Source of the DNA: Clostridiales bacterium
GTDB lineage: Bacteria > Bacillota_A > Clostridia > Oscillospirales > Acutalibacteraceae
DNA: 14,995 bases
Assembly (NCBI GenBank): GCA_009774735.1
Contig: VSOH01000021.1
Span: 1-14,995 of the forward strand
Direction: 5' to 3'
Position numbers and translations under genes: made by a program. Position 1 is the first letter of the stretch. The number at the start of each line of letters is the position of its first letter. The notes under the pieces were generated by a model. It had not been told where the DNA came from and did not search any database. It saw only the letters and a program-made list of their open reading frames with translations. Below, one piece after another: positions 1 to 8,047 of this stretch.

Positions 1-13
1 ATATATTATTTGC

Positions 14-42
14 TTGATTTTATAATAATTATTGTTTAAAAT
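14..42 (+). promoter_or_regulatory. Sigma-A promoter for the flavoprotein/alpha-galactosidase operon
   Basis: A -35 box TTGATT (14-19) and a -10 box TAAAAT (37-42) are separated by exactly 17 bases. Transcription would begin near 49, giving a leader of about 30 bases before the ATG at 79. This placement argues against the in-frame TTG at 58 as the start codon. No operator is evident. Confidence 0.6.
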
Positions 43-78
43 GATAATGGTAAAATATTGTTGATAAGGGTATTTAAA

Positions 79-558
79 ATGTTCAGAGAAATAAGAAGAA
101 AAAAGCAGCAGCTTTCCGATGATGAATGTAGGGAAATTCTTGAAACAGGAAAAACGGCTGTTCTTGCAGTTCATGGTGATGATGATTATCCATATACCAT
201 TCCGCTGAATTATGTTTATTATGAGGGGAATATATTTTTTCACTGTGCAAAAACAGGACATAAGCTGGATGCAATTGAAAGAAATCATAAAGTGTCAATT
301 TGTGTAATTAAGCAGGATGACGTTGTACAGCAAAAATTCACCACTTATTATAAATCCGTGGTATGTTTCGGCAGAGCTGAAATGGTATTGGATACAGATG
401 AAATAAAGAAAGCAACAACAGTTCTTTCCGAAAAATACTGCCCCGATCATCTTGAAGGTATTCCGGCAGAGCTTGAAAAGGGCTTTCCTGCTCTTGCAGT
501 TGTAAAAATAACACCTGAGTTTATTACAGGTAAGCAGTGTATTGAGCTTGTAAAATAG
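79..558 (+). CDS. Pyridoxamine 5'-phosphate oxidase family (NimA-like) flavoprotein
   Basis: A 159-residue protein resembling the small split-barrel FMN-binding proteins of the pyridoxamine 5'-phosphate oxidase/NimA group. Seen in the sequence: an N-terminal helix (residues 1-22), then the barrel strand TAVLAV (26-31), YPYTIPLNYVY (38-48) and FFHCAKTGHK (53-62), which matches the usual phenylalanine-His-x-Ala-x-x-Gly-x-Lys FMN-phosphate region, and a second half ending in ALAVVKI. Such proteins are cytoplasmic. Some bind FMN or heme, and some NimA relatives reduce nitroimidazoles, but the substrate here is unknown. The ATG at 79 is chosen because AAGGG (66-70) lies 8 bases upstream and the promoter places the transcript start near 49; a TTG start at 58 would add 7 residues. 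The alpha-galactosidase gene follows after 32 bases with no promoter between, so they are probably cotranscribed. Family call fairly sure; function not. Confidence 0.82.
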   Translation: MFREIRRKKQQLSDDECREILETGKTAVLAVHGDDDYPYTIPLNYVYYEGNIFFHCAKTGHKLDAIERNHKVSICVIKQDDVVQQKFTTYYKSVVCFGRAEMVLDTDEIKKATTVLSEKYCPDHLEGIPAELEKGFPALAVVKITPEFITGKQCIELVK

Positions 559-590
559 TACTGTTACATTGTATTTGATAGGAGATATTT

Positions 591-2693
591 ATGGCTGTTC
601 ATATCTTAAAAAATAATGTATTTATTCTTGAAACAAAAAATACACATTATGTATTCGGTATAGATGAGCGTGGTTATAACCGTCATATCCACTGGGGCAA
701 AAAGTGCAGATGTGAGGATTACGAAATGGTCATTAAAGGTGATGAAAACTCAAATCATTCCTTTCTTGACTGGTATAAGCAGGAGCTGACTGTTTTCGGC
801 TCAACAGTGTATCGTGACTGTTCGGTCAAAATGAATTTTGGTGACGGCTGCCGTGAACTTGATCTGGAATTTTCAGGATATAAAAATTCAGAAAATAATT
901 TAACATTAATATTTAAGGACAAGTATTACCCGATTGAGCTGTGCCTTAATTACTGCATTTATGACAATTTTGATATTATCAAAAGATTTGTAACAGTTAA
1001 AAATACGGGCAGTGAAAATGTAAGCTGTGAAAGACTGTTCAGTGCCGAATTCTCGCTTCCGTCTGTTAAACCCTATGTTTTCAGAAATACAAATGGTGCA
1101 TGGGGTGCAGAATTTACCGAATGCACAACCGAGCTCACAGGCGGTTATGCTGTGTGGGAAAGCAGAAAGGGAGCCTCAAATCATACTGCTTCGCCATATT
1201 TTATTGCATCACAGAATGCTGATGAAAAAAGCGGTAGTGTTTACTTTGCATCACTTGCATATTCAGGCAATTTCAAGGTCAGTGCAAGCCGTGATTTGTT
1301 CGGCATTACCCGTATTCATATGGGTATGAATGATTTTGACTTTTCACATACAATAAAAGCAGGGGAAAGCTTTGAAACACCTGTCGTGTATTGCGGTCTG
1401 ACCGACGGCTTTGGTGATATGAGCCGTCAGATGAACCGTTTTGCAGTGGAGAACATTCTGCCAAAGCAGTTCAATAAAGAGCCTCTGCCGGTGCTTTATA
1501 ATTCATGGGAGGCAACAGGCTTTAATGTTACTGTTGACGGACAGACCCGACTTGCCGAAATAGCAGCAGCACTTGGGGTTGAGCTTTTTGTTATGGATGA
1601 TGGCTGGTTCGGTCAGCGTAAAAATGACAGAGCAGGTCTGGGTGATTGGTATGTAAATAAGAAGAAATTCCCTAACGGTCTTGGTGAGCTGATTGATAAC
1701 GTGAATAAGCTTGGTATGGATTTTGGTTTGTGGGTTGAGCCTGAAATGGTTAATCCTGACAGTGATTTATATAGAAAGCACCCTGAATGGGCATATCATT
1801 TTGATACAAGACGGGCAAGTGAAATGCGTCATCAGTTGGTTCTGAATATGACAATGCCTGAGGTGCAGGATTATGTATTTAAAATGATTGATGATTTGCT
1901 CTGCGAGTTTAATATCAAATATATCAAATGGGATATGAACAGACCTTTTTCAGAGGTTGGTGCTGAAAATCTTGATGACCCGAAAATGTATTCATATCTG
2001 CATACCAAAGCTGTTTATGACATTGCGGATAAGCTTAAAGCAAAGCACCCGGATGTGCAGATTGAAGCCTGTGCTTCCGGCGGCGGCAGGGCAGAGCTTG
2101 GTGCAATGACTCATTTTGATATGGTATGGACCAGTGATAATACGGATGCTATTGACAGAATGACGATACAAAAGGGCTACTCTCTTTTAAGACCGATTAA
2201 AGCAATGCGCTGTTGGGTAACAGATGTCAGCAGATATAACAAGCCCTGCTCACTTGATTTCAGATTTAATATTGCTATGCAGGGGTCATTAAGTCTTGGC
2301 GGCAATTTAGCAAAATACAGTGATCATGATCTGGAAATATGCAAAAGAAATATTGCTCTTTATAAAACAATCCGTGATATTGTTCAGTTCGGCGACCTTT
2401 ACAGACTGCTCAATATTGAGGAGGATGAGGTGCTGCTGAATCAGTATGTTAATGATGATAAGACAAAAAGTATTGCTTTTCTTGCTGCAAACGGAACAAA
2501 GTTTTTTAAGAAAACAATGAATCTTGTTTTTGCAGGTCTTGATGAGGACGGTTTGTATTCATTGACAGTACGTGACAAAAGCTATGTTAAATCAGGGGCT
2601 TATTTTATGAATGTCGGTGTTCCTCTTCAAATCCGAGGTGTCGATTTTAATGAAATAATAACCATTAATAAGCTTAATAAAAAAGATTGTTAA
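591..2693 (+). CDS. Alpha-galactosidase, glycoside hydrolase family 36
   Basis: A 700-residue enzyme that hydrolyses terminal alpha-1,6-galactose from melibiose, raffinose-type sugars or galactomannan, with retention of configuration. The length fits bacterial GH36 subgroup I. An N-terminal beta-sandwich (about 1-290) precedes the TIM barrel (about 300-620) and a short beta C-terminal domain. The motif MDDGWFGQR (335-343) holds the substrate-binding Asp pair, KWDMNR (446-451) carries the predicted nucleophile Asp448, and CASGGGR (494-500) followed by WTSDNTDAIDR (513-523) carries the predicted acid/base Asp516. There is no signal peptide, so it acts in the cytoplasm on imported oligosaccharides. 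AGGAGA (580-585) precedes the ATG. It sits between a flavoprotein gene and an orphan gene whose reading frame comes close behind its stop. A GPH-family sugar symporter lies 9.3 kb downstream in a separate operon and may, as inference only, supply substrate. Galactosidase versus other GH36 activities cannot be proven from sequence, but the motifs are strong. Confidence 0.95.
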   Translation: MAVHILKNNVFILETKNTHYVFGIDERGYNRHIHWGKKCRCEDYEMVIKGDENSNHSFLDWYKQELTVFGSTVYRDCSVKMNFGDGCRELDLEFSGYKNSENNLTLIFKDKYYPIELCLNYCIYDNFDIIKRFVTVKNTGSENVSCERLFSAEFSLPSVKPYVFRNTNGAWGAEFTECTTELTGGYAVWESRKGASNHTASPYFIASQNADEKSGSVYFASLAYSGNFKVSASRDLFGITRIHMGMNDFDFSHTIKAGESFETPVVYCGLTDGFGDMSRQMNRFAVENILPKQFNKEPLPVLYNSWEATGFNVTVDGQTRLAEIAAALGVELFVMDDGWFGQRKNDRAGLGDWYVNKKKFPNGLGELIDNVNKLGMDFGLWVEPEMVNPDSDLYRKHPEWAYHFDTRRASEMRHQLVLNMTMPEVQDYVFKMIDDLLCEFNIKYIKWDMNRPFSEVGAENLDDPKMYSYLHTKAVYDIADKLKAKHPDVQIEACASGGGRAELGAMTHFDMVWTSDNTDAIDRMTIQKGYSLLRPIKAMRCWVTDVSRYNKPCSLDFRFNIAMQGSLSLGGNLAKYSDHDLEICKRNIALYKTIRDIVQFGDLYRLLNIEEDEVLLNQYVNDDKTKSIAFLAANGTKFFKKTMNLVFAGLDEDGLYSLTVRDKSYVKSGAYFMNVGVPLQIRGVDFNEIITINKLNKKDC

Positions 2694-2740
2694 TTACATT
2701 AACTGATAGTTTTGTTTACATTGTTTCGGGTGAAAATAGT

Positions 2741-3016
2741 ATGAATGATATTTCTGTAATTATTGATGAATATGAAAGGTTAACGGGTATTCGGCTTTGG
2801 CAGTCGCAGGTGTTTGAGTCTGCGGTTGAAATCAGTCAGACTGAAGACGAACGGGAGGATTGTCTGATAATCAAAACTCTTTATGCTTTGCCTGTCGGTA
2901 CTGACGGCAATATGGGTTTTATTGCATTTATAGAAACGGTAAAGTGCCTGTTTGATTATGATAATGAAATATCATCGGCAGAGCCTGTGGGCTATGAAAT
3001 TGTCGCAAGACTGTAA
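2741..3016 (+). CDS. Small orphan protein of unknown function (91 residues)
   Basis: I do not recognise this protein. It is acidic, soluble, and lacks a signal peptide, membrane segment or cysteine motif. The N-terminal part (about 1-20) looks helical (Ile-Ile-Asp-Glu-Tyr-Glu-Arg-Leu), followed by strand-like segments and the sequence LPVGTDGNMGFIAFIE in the middle. The ATG at 2741 is preferred because GGGTGA (2729-2734 region) lies about 7 bases upstream. The open frame extends back to a TTG at 2687 that overlaps the end of the alpha-galactosidase gene, but that start has no good ribosome binding site. It lies 16 bases ahead of the HPr-kinase-like gene, suggesting cotranscription and possibly partnership with it. 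It does not look like PqqD, which is a common neighbour of such kinases. The coding call rests on the intact frame, the operon spacing and the codon usage shared with its neighbours. Confidence 0.7.
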   Translation: MNDISVIIDEYERLTGIRLWQSQVFESAVEISQTEDEREDCLIIKTLYALPVGTDGNMGFIAFIETVKCLFDYDNEISSAEPVGYEIVARL

Positions 3017-3032
3017 AATATGAGGTGGAAAT

Positions 3033-3743
3033 ATGGCAATTTATGATATTGCAGGATTAAAAGTAAATATTGTTGACCCCAAGGGCAGAACAAAAAAACA
3101 GGCAGTACCTTATCTTGCAAAGTGTCAGGATGAAAATCAGCCTGTTGATATTAATATAAATGTAACAGATGAGCGTGTCAGAGCTGCTGTGGCAGAGCAT
3201 CCTGAGCTTCAGCAGGGCGACTGGGAATATATGCTGACGGGTTCGGATTTTTATACTGAGCTTATAAAATTTGACGGTATACTTCTTCATTCCTCCTGTA
3301 TAGTGGTTGATGACCTTGCCTATGCTTTTTCCGCAGACAGCGGTGTTGGCAAATCAACACATACCCAGCTCTGGTTAAAGCATTTTGGTGACAGGTGCTA
3401 TATGCTCAATGACGATAAGCCTGCCATAAGGCTTATTAATGGTGAGGTTTATGCCTGCGGCACGCCCTTCAGCGGTAAGTATGATTATTCGGCACCGAAA
3501 AATGTAAAGCTTGCAGGTATCTGCTTTTTACAGAGAAGCGAGGATAACTGGATAAGAAAGGCGGATACAAGCAAGGCTGTTTTCAATATTTTTTCTCAGA
3601 CGCTCAGAAAACTGAATCATTCTGATATGAACAGGCTGTTTGATGTGCTTGAACAGATTTTTGCAAAGGTGCCGCTCTATGAGCTGGGCTGTAATATCAG
3701 TGATGATGCTGTCCTGACCTCATATAATGCAATGAAAAAGTAA
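3033..3743 (+). CDS. HPr kinase/PEP carboxykinase-like P-loop protein
   Basis: A 236-residue protein resembling the C-terminal kinase domain of HPr kinase/phosphorylase as found in stand-alone clostridial homologues. Seen: HSSCIVVDDLAYAF (86-99), then a Walker A loop ADSGVGKST (101-109) followed by HTQLW, then LNDDKPAIR (125-133) as the likely Mg2+/general-base acidic site, and CGTPFSGKYDYS (142-153). About 80 residues precede the kinase fold; they do not resemble the N-terminal domain of classical HprK, and the capping Gly-Glu-Ser-Gly form of the P-loop is replaced by Ala-Asp-Ser-Gly. It is therefore probably not the HprK that phosphorylates HPr Ser46. Related genes often sit next to PqqD-like or peptide-modification genes; none is seen here. 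The start has GAGGTGG (3022-3028) just upstream. It is the last gene of the operon and is followed by a terminator. Nucleotide binding is well supported; the substrate is unknown. Confidence 0.82.
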   Translation: MAIYDIAGLKVNIVDPKGRTKKQAVPYLAKCQDENQPVDININVTDERVRAAVAEHPELQQGDWEYMLTGSDFYTELIKFDGILLHSSCIVVDDLAYAFSADSGVGKSTHTQLWLKHFGDRCYMLNDDKPAIRLINGEVYACGTPFSGKYDYSAPKNVKLAGICFLQRSEDNWIRKADTSKAVFNIFSQTLRKLNHSDMNRLFDVLEQIFAKVPLYELGCNISDDAVLTSYNAMKK

Positions 3744-3756
3744 AGTAACTAAAAAT

Positions 3757-3790
3757 ACCGCCGGCAGTTTTCTGCCGGCGGTTTGTTGTT
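3757..3790. terminator. Strong bidirectional intrinsic terminator between convergent genes
   Basis: An 11-base perfect stem ACCGCCGGCAG (3757-3767) and CTGCCGGCGGT (3772-3782) encloses a TTTT loop. The plus strand follows it with TTGTTGTT, ending the operon that finishes at 3743. On the minus strand the flanking A run at 3751-3755 becomes a T run, so the same hairpin can end thrS transcription, whose stop codon is at 3794. Confidence 0.92.
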
Positions 3791-3793
3791 AGA

Positions 3794-5704
3794 TTATAAT
3801 GCTTTGGTTTCAATTTCGTCAAGAATTCTTGCAAGGAATTCATCAAGGGCTGCTGCACCCTCGTCGCCATTCTTCCTTGAACGGACAGAGATTGTGTTGT
3901 TTTCAATATCCTTATCACCTGCAAGGAGCATATAAGGAACCTTTTCAAGCTGAGCAGAACGGATTTTAAATCCGATTTTTTCAGACCTGTCATCAATCTC
4001 GCAGCGAATGCCCTTTGCTTCCAGAGCCTTTTTAACATCATAGAGGTAATCAAGGTGCCTGTCAGCGATAGGCAGCAGCTTGACCTGAACCGGAGCAAGC
4101 CATACAGGATAAGCACCTGCAAAATGCTCAGTAAGAATACCGATAAATCTTTCAATGCTTCCGAATACAACACGATGAATCATAATCGGTCTGTGCTTTT
4201 CGCCGTCTGAACCGACATATTCAAGCTCGAATCTTTCAGGTAACTGGAAGTCAAGCTGAATTGTACCACACTGCCATGTTCTGCCTAAGCAGTCAGTAAG
4301 GTGGAAATCAAGCTTAGGACCGTAGAATGCACCGTCGCCCTCGTTAACTTCATAGTCATAGCCAAGCTCAGTGATAGCATCACGGAGTGCGTCTGTAGCA
4401 ATATCCCAGTCTTCTTTTGCACCCATTGAATCCTCAGGCTGAGTAGAAAGCTCAATATGATATTCAAAACCGAATGTGCTGTAAACTTTGTTAATAAGGC
4501 TTACCACACCTTTGATTTCGTCCTTAATTTGTTCTCTTGTCATGAAAATATGAGCATCGTCCTGTGTGAAGCAGCGAACCCTCATAAGTCCGTGCAAAGC
4601 ACCTGAAAGCTCATGTCTGTGAACTAAGCCAAGCTCACCCATACGAAGCGGTAAATCTTTATAAGAATGCATTTTTGTTTTGTAAACAAGAATACCGCCG
4701 GGGCAGTTCATAGGCTTAACAGCAAAATCTGTATCATCAATAACTGTTGTGTACATATTTTCTTTATAATGATCCCAGTGACCGCTTCTTTCCCATAATG
4801 CACGGTTCAGCATCATTGGCGACTGGATTTCATCATAGCCTGCTTCACGATGAATTTCTCTCCAGTAGTCAACAAGAGTGTTCTTCAAAATCATACCCTT
4901 TGGCAAGAAGAATGGGAAGCCCGGACCTTCTTCCATAATAGTAAACAGCTCAAGTTCTTTACCGATTTTTCTGTGGTCACGCTTTTTAGCCTCTTCAAGC
5001 ATTGTTAAATGCTCCTCAAGCATAGTTGCCTTTGGGAATGCAGTTCCGTAAACACGGCAAAGCATCTTGTTTTTAGCGTCACCGCGCCAGTAAGCACCTG
5101 TGCAGTTTGTGAGTTTGAATGCCTTGACAACTTTCATATCCATAAGGTGAGGACCTGCACAAAGCTCAGTGAATTCACCCTGCTTGTAAAAACTGATAGG
5201 CTCGCCCTTTTCCGCATGCTCGTTGATAAGCTCAACCTTATAAGGCTCCTTCTTTTCCTCCATAAGCTTAATTGCTTCAGAAGGCTCAAGCTCAAATTTT
5301 TCAATATCAAGACCCTCTTTGACGATGGCCTTCATTTCTTTTTCAATTTTCTCTAAATCCTCAGGGGAGAATGGTGTTTCAGTATCAAAATCATAGTAAA
5401 AACCGCTGTCAATAGCAGGTCCGATTGTCAGCTTAACGTTTGGGTAAAGTCTTTTAACAGCCTGTGCCATAATGTGTGATGCGGTATGGTTAAATGTCTT
5501 TTTTCCGTCGGCATCATCAAAGGTCAAAACCTCAAAATTACAGTCAGTGTCAACTGTGGTTCTTAAGTCTTTAACCTCACCGTTGATTTTACAGGAACAA
5601 GCGTTTCTGTAAAGACCCATTGAAATTTCTTTTGTGATGTCGGCTGCGGAAACTGCATTTTCAAATTCCTTAACCGAACCGTCTTTTAATGTAATCTTAA
5701 TCAT
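3794..5704 (-). CDS. thrS: Threonine--tRNA ligase
   Basis: A 636-residue class II synthetase that charges tRNA-Thr in the cytoplasm; full length for the family. Domains in order: TGS domain (1-60); editing domain with the HTASH motif (His73, His77) and CAGPH (Cys182 to His186), which removes mischarged serine; catalytic core with motif 2 (HRHELSGALHGLMRVRCFTQDDAH, split here as residues 362-373 and 374-385); and C-terminal anticodon-binding domain from about 540. The zinc ligands expected for ThrRS are present as Cys334, His385 and His510. The start at 5704 is chosen because the consensus site AGGAGGG (5713-5719 on the minus strand) lies 8 bases upstream, and translation begins MIKITLKDG as in relatives. 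A longer in-frame ATG at 5767 lies inside the T-box and is not a real start. The gene is controlled by the T-box leader immediately upstream and ends at the shared terminator. Confidence 0.98.
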   Translation of the reverse strand: MIKITLKDGSVKEFENAVSAADITKEISMGLYRNACSCKINGEVKDLRTTVDTDCNFEVLTFDDADGKKTFNHTASHIMAQAVKRLYPNVKLTIGPAIDSGFYYDFDTETPFSPEDLEKIEKEMKAIVKEGLDIEKFELEPSEAIKLMEEKKEPYKVELINEHAEKGEPISFYKQGEFTELCAGPHLMDMKVVKAFKLTNCTGAYWRGDAKNKMLCRVYGTAFPKATMLEEHLTMLEEAKKRDHRKIGKELELFTIMEEGPGFPFFLPKGMILKNTLVDYWREIHREAGYDEIQSPMMLNRALWERSGHWDHYKENMYTTVIDDTDFAVKPMNCPGGILVYKTKMHSYKDLPLRMGELGLVHRHELSGALHGLMRVRCFTQDDAHIFMTREQIKDEIKGVVSLINKVYSTFGFEYHIELSTQPEDSMGAKEDWDIATDALRDAITELGYDYEVNEGDGAFYGPKLDFHLTDCLGRTWQCGTIQLDFQLPERFELEYVGSDGEKHRPIMIHRVVFGSIERFIGILTEHFAGAYPVWLAPVQVKLLPIADRHLDYLYDVKKALEAKGIRCEIDDRSEKIGFKIRSAQLEKVPYMLLAGDKDIENNTISVRSRKNGDEGAAALDEFLARILDEIETKAL

Positions 5705-5733
5705 AACATTAACCCTCCTAAAAAATAAAAAAA

Positions 5734-5940
5734 TCACCCTGAATAAATCAGGGTGAATTAAATCCACGGTTCCACCTGAATTGCATAAAAATCATTTTAT
5801 GCCGCTCATTTGCTCTTTAACGGAAGCAATCCGGCTGGTATTGGCAGCACTCAAAGGCGGTAACTTAATCATTTGCTTATGTGCTTGCACCAACCGCACA
5901 CTCTCTGAAAGCTCCTTAATCAAGCCATATCCTTATCATC
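5734..5940 (-). promoter_or_regulatory. T-box riboswitch leader of thrS (Thr specifier ACC)
   Basis: Read on the minus strand, the leader contains the stem I apical signature AGAGAG followed by GCGGTTGGTGCAAGC, the candidate specifier triplet ACC (plus-strand 5837-5839) in the context CCAATACCAGCC, a stem III-like CCGG...CCGTTA segment, the T-box sequence AGGTGGAACCGTGG (plus 5764-5777), and a terminator hairpin TCACCCTGA/TCAGGGTGA (plus 5748-5756 and 5734-5742) followed by a T run (plus 5723-5733). In the known mechanism, uncharged tRNA-Thr stabilises the antiterminator and lets thrS be transcribed. GGCT and AGCC flank the specifier loop and can pair, which supports the specifier position. 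Confidence 0.93.
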
Positions 5941-5949
5941 GTTTTAATT

Positions 5950-5978
5950 ATTATAACGCTATAAATCTCAATTGTCAA
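5950..5978 (-). promoter_or_regulatory. Consensus sigma-A promoter for thrS
   Basis: On the minus strand the boxes are TTGACA (plus 5973-5978) and TATAAT (plus 5950-5955) with a 17-base spacer, a perfect match to consensus. Transcription would start near 5943, just ahead of the T-box. Such a strong promoter fits a gene whose output is set by attenuation. A 12-base palindrome ATTGT-CA-ACAAT (5971-5982) overlaps the -35 box. Confidence 0.85.
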
Positions 5979-6005
5979 CAATGTAAATTTTAACTTATGT
6001 CGTCA

Positions 6006-6034
6006 TTGACTTTTTAATACACAGATGTTACAAT
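6006..6034 (+). promoter_or_regulatory. Sigma-A promoter for the glycosylation operon
   Basis: TTGACT (6006-6011) and TACAAT (6029-6034) are separated by 17 bases, with a predicted start near 6041. It stands back to back with the thrS promoter, the two -35 boxes being 27 bases apart. Because transcription would start after 6038, it rules out the TTG at 6038 as a start and supports the ATG at 6101. Confidence 0.78.
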
Positions 6035-6100
6035 ATATTGTATATAAGTATTATTTTGGTGTATAATATTGTCAAAATATTGTTTTGGACGGAGGATAAA

Positions 6101-8047
6101 ATGCTGAAAAATAAAAAGAAAAACACAGTATCCGACTATATAAAAGCATTTGTTCTTGCATTGATGTCAAGTCTTGCTGTTGTCGTCTCTAACGGAACTT
6201 ATGTCGCTGCAGAAAGTGTTAAGGAAAAATTAGGAAGTCCGTTTTTAATAAAATTATGGCAGGTTAAAGCTGCTTTTTCTTACCCTGATTATTCGGTTTA
6301 TATGCTGGTTGTATTAGCATTTGTTGCACTGGTCTATTTAATACCGAAGGTCAGCAAAAGAAATATAAAATGGGGTGTGCCGTTTTCAATAATCGGAGCA
6401 CTGTTTATGCTTTTGTGTGACAGTTATTTTGAGCTTAATTCCTGGGATAAGGTTTTCGGAAGCGGAACGGCTGTTGTTACATCGTGTTTTAAGGGTGTAG
6501 GAATTGCGACTCTGATTTTCTTTGTATATGATATTGCCAACAGGGTTAATATTGAAAAGCTTGATGCAGTCAATAGGGGCTTTGATAAAAAAGCATTCTT
6601 TAAGCTTACACTTATTATGATAGCCTGCTGGGTGCCTTATATGATTATTATGGCACCGGGCGCAATGGGTACCGACACAAGGGATCAGTTTGCACAGATT
6701 TTAGGCAATGGTGAAATGAGCTGGAGCCCGGGCACTGTACTGAGAGAACCTGATGATATTCTGCTTACCAATCATCATCCTGTTGCTCATACGCTGCTTT
6801 TGGGTATTTTCCTTAAATTCGGTGAGCTGATTGGTTCTTATTTTGCAGGCATTGAGCTTTATTGTGTATTGCAGAGCATTGTTTTTGCCTCGGCATTGAC
6901 CTATTCGGTAATAAAGCTTCAGGAATATGGTATGTCAAAAAGACTTGCAAAGATTGTTTATCTGTTCTTTACACTATGTCCGCTGTTTCCGCTTTGGGGT
7001 ATGACTACATTTAAGGATACTCCGTTTTCTATCATGCTTTTGGTGGTAACACTGCTGCTTTATGATGCATTTAAAACGCCTGAAAAATTTACAAAGTCAA
7101 AATACTGGATTCTTGCAGCCGCTCTGTTTGTTTTGTTGCTTGTAAGAAATAACGGTTTTTATATAGTTCTTCTTTTACTGCCGTTTACTGTTATTCATTT
7201 CAGAAAGGACAAAAAATTTGTTCTTAAGATTATATCTGTAATGCTCATTCCTATTTTACTTTTCAAGGTTGGATTCACAGGTGTTGCCTTTAAGGTTGCC
7301 GGTGTAAATGACGGCAGCCCGAGAGAAATGCTTTCAGTTCCTTTCCAGCAGACTGCAAGATATATTGTTGAGTTTGAGAATGAAGTTACGCCTGAGGAAA
7401 AAGACAGTATTTTAACAATACTCGGCGGCGGTGAAGTAACCCTTAATGAAATTGCTCAAAAATATGTACCTGACAGAAGTGATAGTGTCAAAGGCTTATA
7501 TAATAAGTATGCAACAACTGAGGATTTGTTAAATTACTTCAAAACCTGGTTTGCACAGCTTGCCAAGCATCCTGCTTGTTATGTTGAGGCATTTTTAAAT
7601 CTGAATTTCAGTTGGTTCAGCTTTGATTCAAATCACGATGCAATTTATTATAATGGTAATACGGATAAAACAATTCCTGATTATCTTGAAGGTCTTGATA
7701 ATCCCAAAGCATTGGACGGGGCAAGGTCGGCTGTTTCACAAATGGTTAATATGCTTGACAGAATACCGATAGTATCCTGTTTGTTTGAATTTTCATTCTA
7801 CACCTGGTGCTATGTGATAATATTCCTTGCAATGCTTATGAGAAAAAGATATACTGAGCTTCTGGTATGTCTGCCGATTTTTGCAAATTATGCAATTTGC
7901 TTTGTAGGTCCTGTTGCTTATATGAGATATGTAATACCTATGATTGTATGTATACCGTTCGTAATATTTATTACATTCTCACGAAGTAAAAATGATGAAA
8001 TTGATGAATCTATAGAACCGGAGGGTAATGAAATATGGATAAAATAG
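6101..8047 (+). CDS. Polytopic membrane protein, DUF6020/GT-C glycosyltransferase-like
   Basis: A 648-residue membrane protein with about ten or more hydrophobic segments (for example 15-32, 66-82, 93-106, 130-145, 167-185, 284-300, 309-321, 336-348, 353-366, 373-391) and a roughly 180-residue hydrophilic region (about 400-580) before the last helices. After an early helix come MAPGAMGTDTRDQ (184-196), NHHPVAHT (224-231), FKDTPF (304-309) and RNNGFY (349-354); an acidic motif after a transmembrane helix plus these blocks recalls the GT-C-fold DUF6020 family. GT-C enzymes transfer sugars from polyprenyl-phosphate donors outside the membrane. The start has GGAGG (6091-6095) five bases upstream. 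Its end overlaps the GtrB-like gene by 13 bases, and a GtrA-like gene follows, so it probably plays the acceptor-specific transferase role in a three-component glycosylation system. The family assignment is from remembered motifs; donor sugar and acceptor are unknown. Confidence 0.75.
   Translation: MLKNKKKNTVSDYIKAFVLALMSSLAVVVSNGTYVAAESVKEKLGSPFLIKLWQVKAAFSYPDYSVYMLVVLAFVALVYLIPKVSKRNIKWGVPFSIIGALFMLLCDSYFELNSWDKVFGSGTAVVTSCFKGVGIATLIFFVYDIANRVNIEKLDAVNRGFDKKAFFKLTLIMIACWVPYMIIMAPGAMGTDTRDQFAQILGNGEMSWSPGTVLREPDDILLTNHHPVAHTLLLGIFLKFGELIGSYFAGIELYCVLQSIVFASALTYSVIKLQEYGMSKRLAKIVYLFFTLCPLFPLWGMTTFKDTPFSIMLLVVTLLLYDAFKTPEKFTKSKYWILAAALFVLLLVRNNGFYIVLLLLPFTVIHFRKDKKFVLKIISVMLIPILLFKVGFTGVAFKVAGVNDGSPREMLSVPFQQTARYIVEFENEVTPEEKDSILTILGGGEVTLNEIAQKYVPDRSDSVKGLYNKYATTEDLLNYFKTWFAQLAKHPACYVEAFLNLNFSWFSFDSNHDAIYYNGNTDKTIPDYLEGLDNPKALDGARSAVSQMVNMLDRIPIVSCLFEFSFYTWCYVIIFLAMLMRKRYTELLVCLPIFANYAICFVGPVAYMRYVIPMIVCIPFVIFITFSRSKNDEIDESIEPEGNEIWIK

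Noticed and set aside
4747..5356. Open frames on the plus strand inside thrS, including one of 115 codons at 5009-5356.
   Set aside because: They are antisense to a strongly conserved gene, have no good ribosome site or recognisable domain, and look like shadows of its codon pattern.
5705..5767. A longer thrS reading frame starting at an ATG at 5767, adding 21 residues.
   Set aside because: The extension reads through the T-box antiterminator and terminator, has no ribosome site, and begins before the consensus AGGAGGG site that serves 5704.
5781..5993. A 70-codon plus-strand frame across the thrS leader.
   Set aside because: It is antisense to the T-box structure and its composition follows the riboswitch, so it is not a gene.
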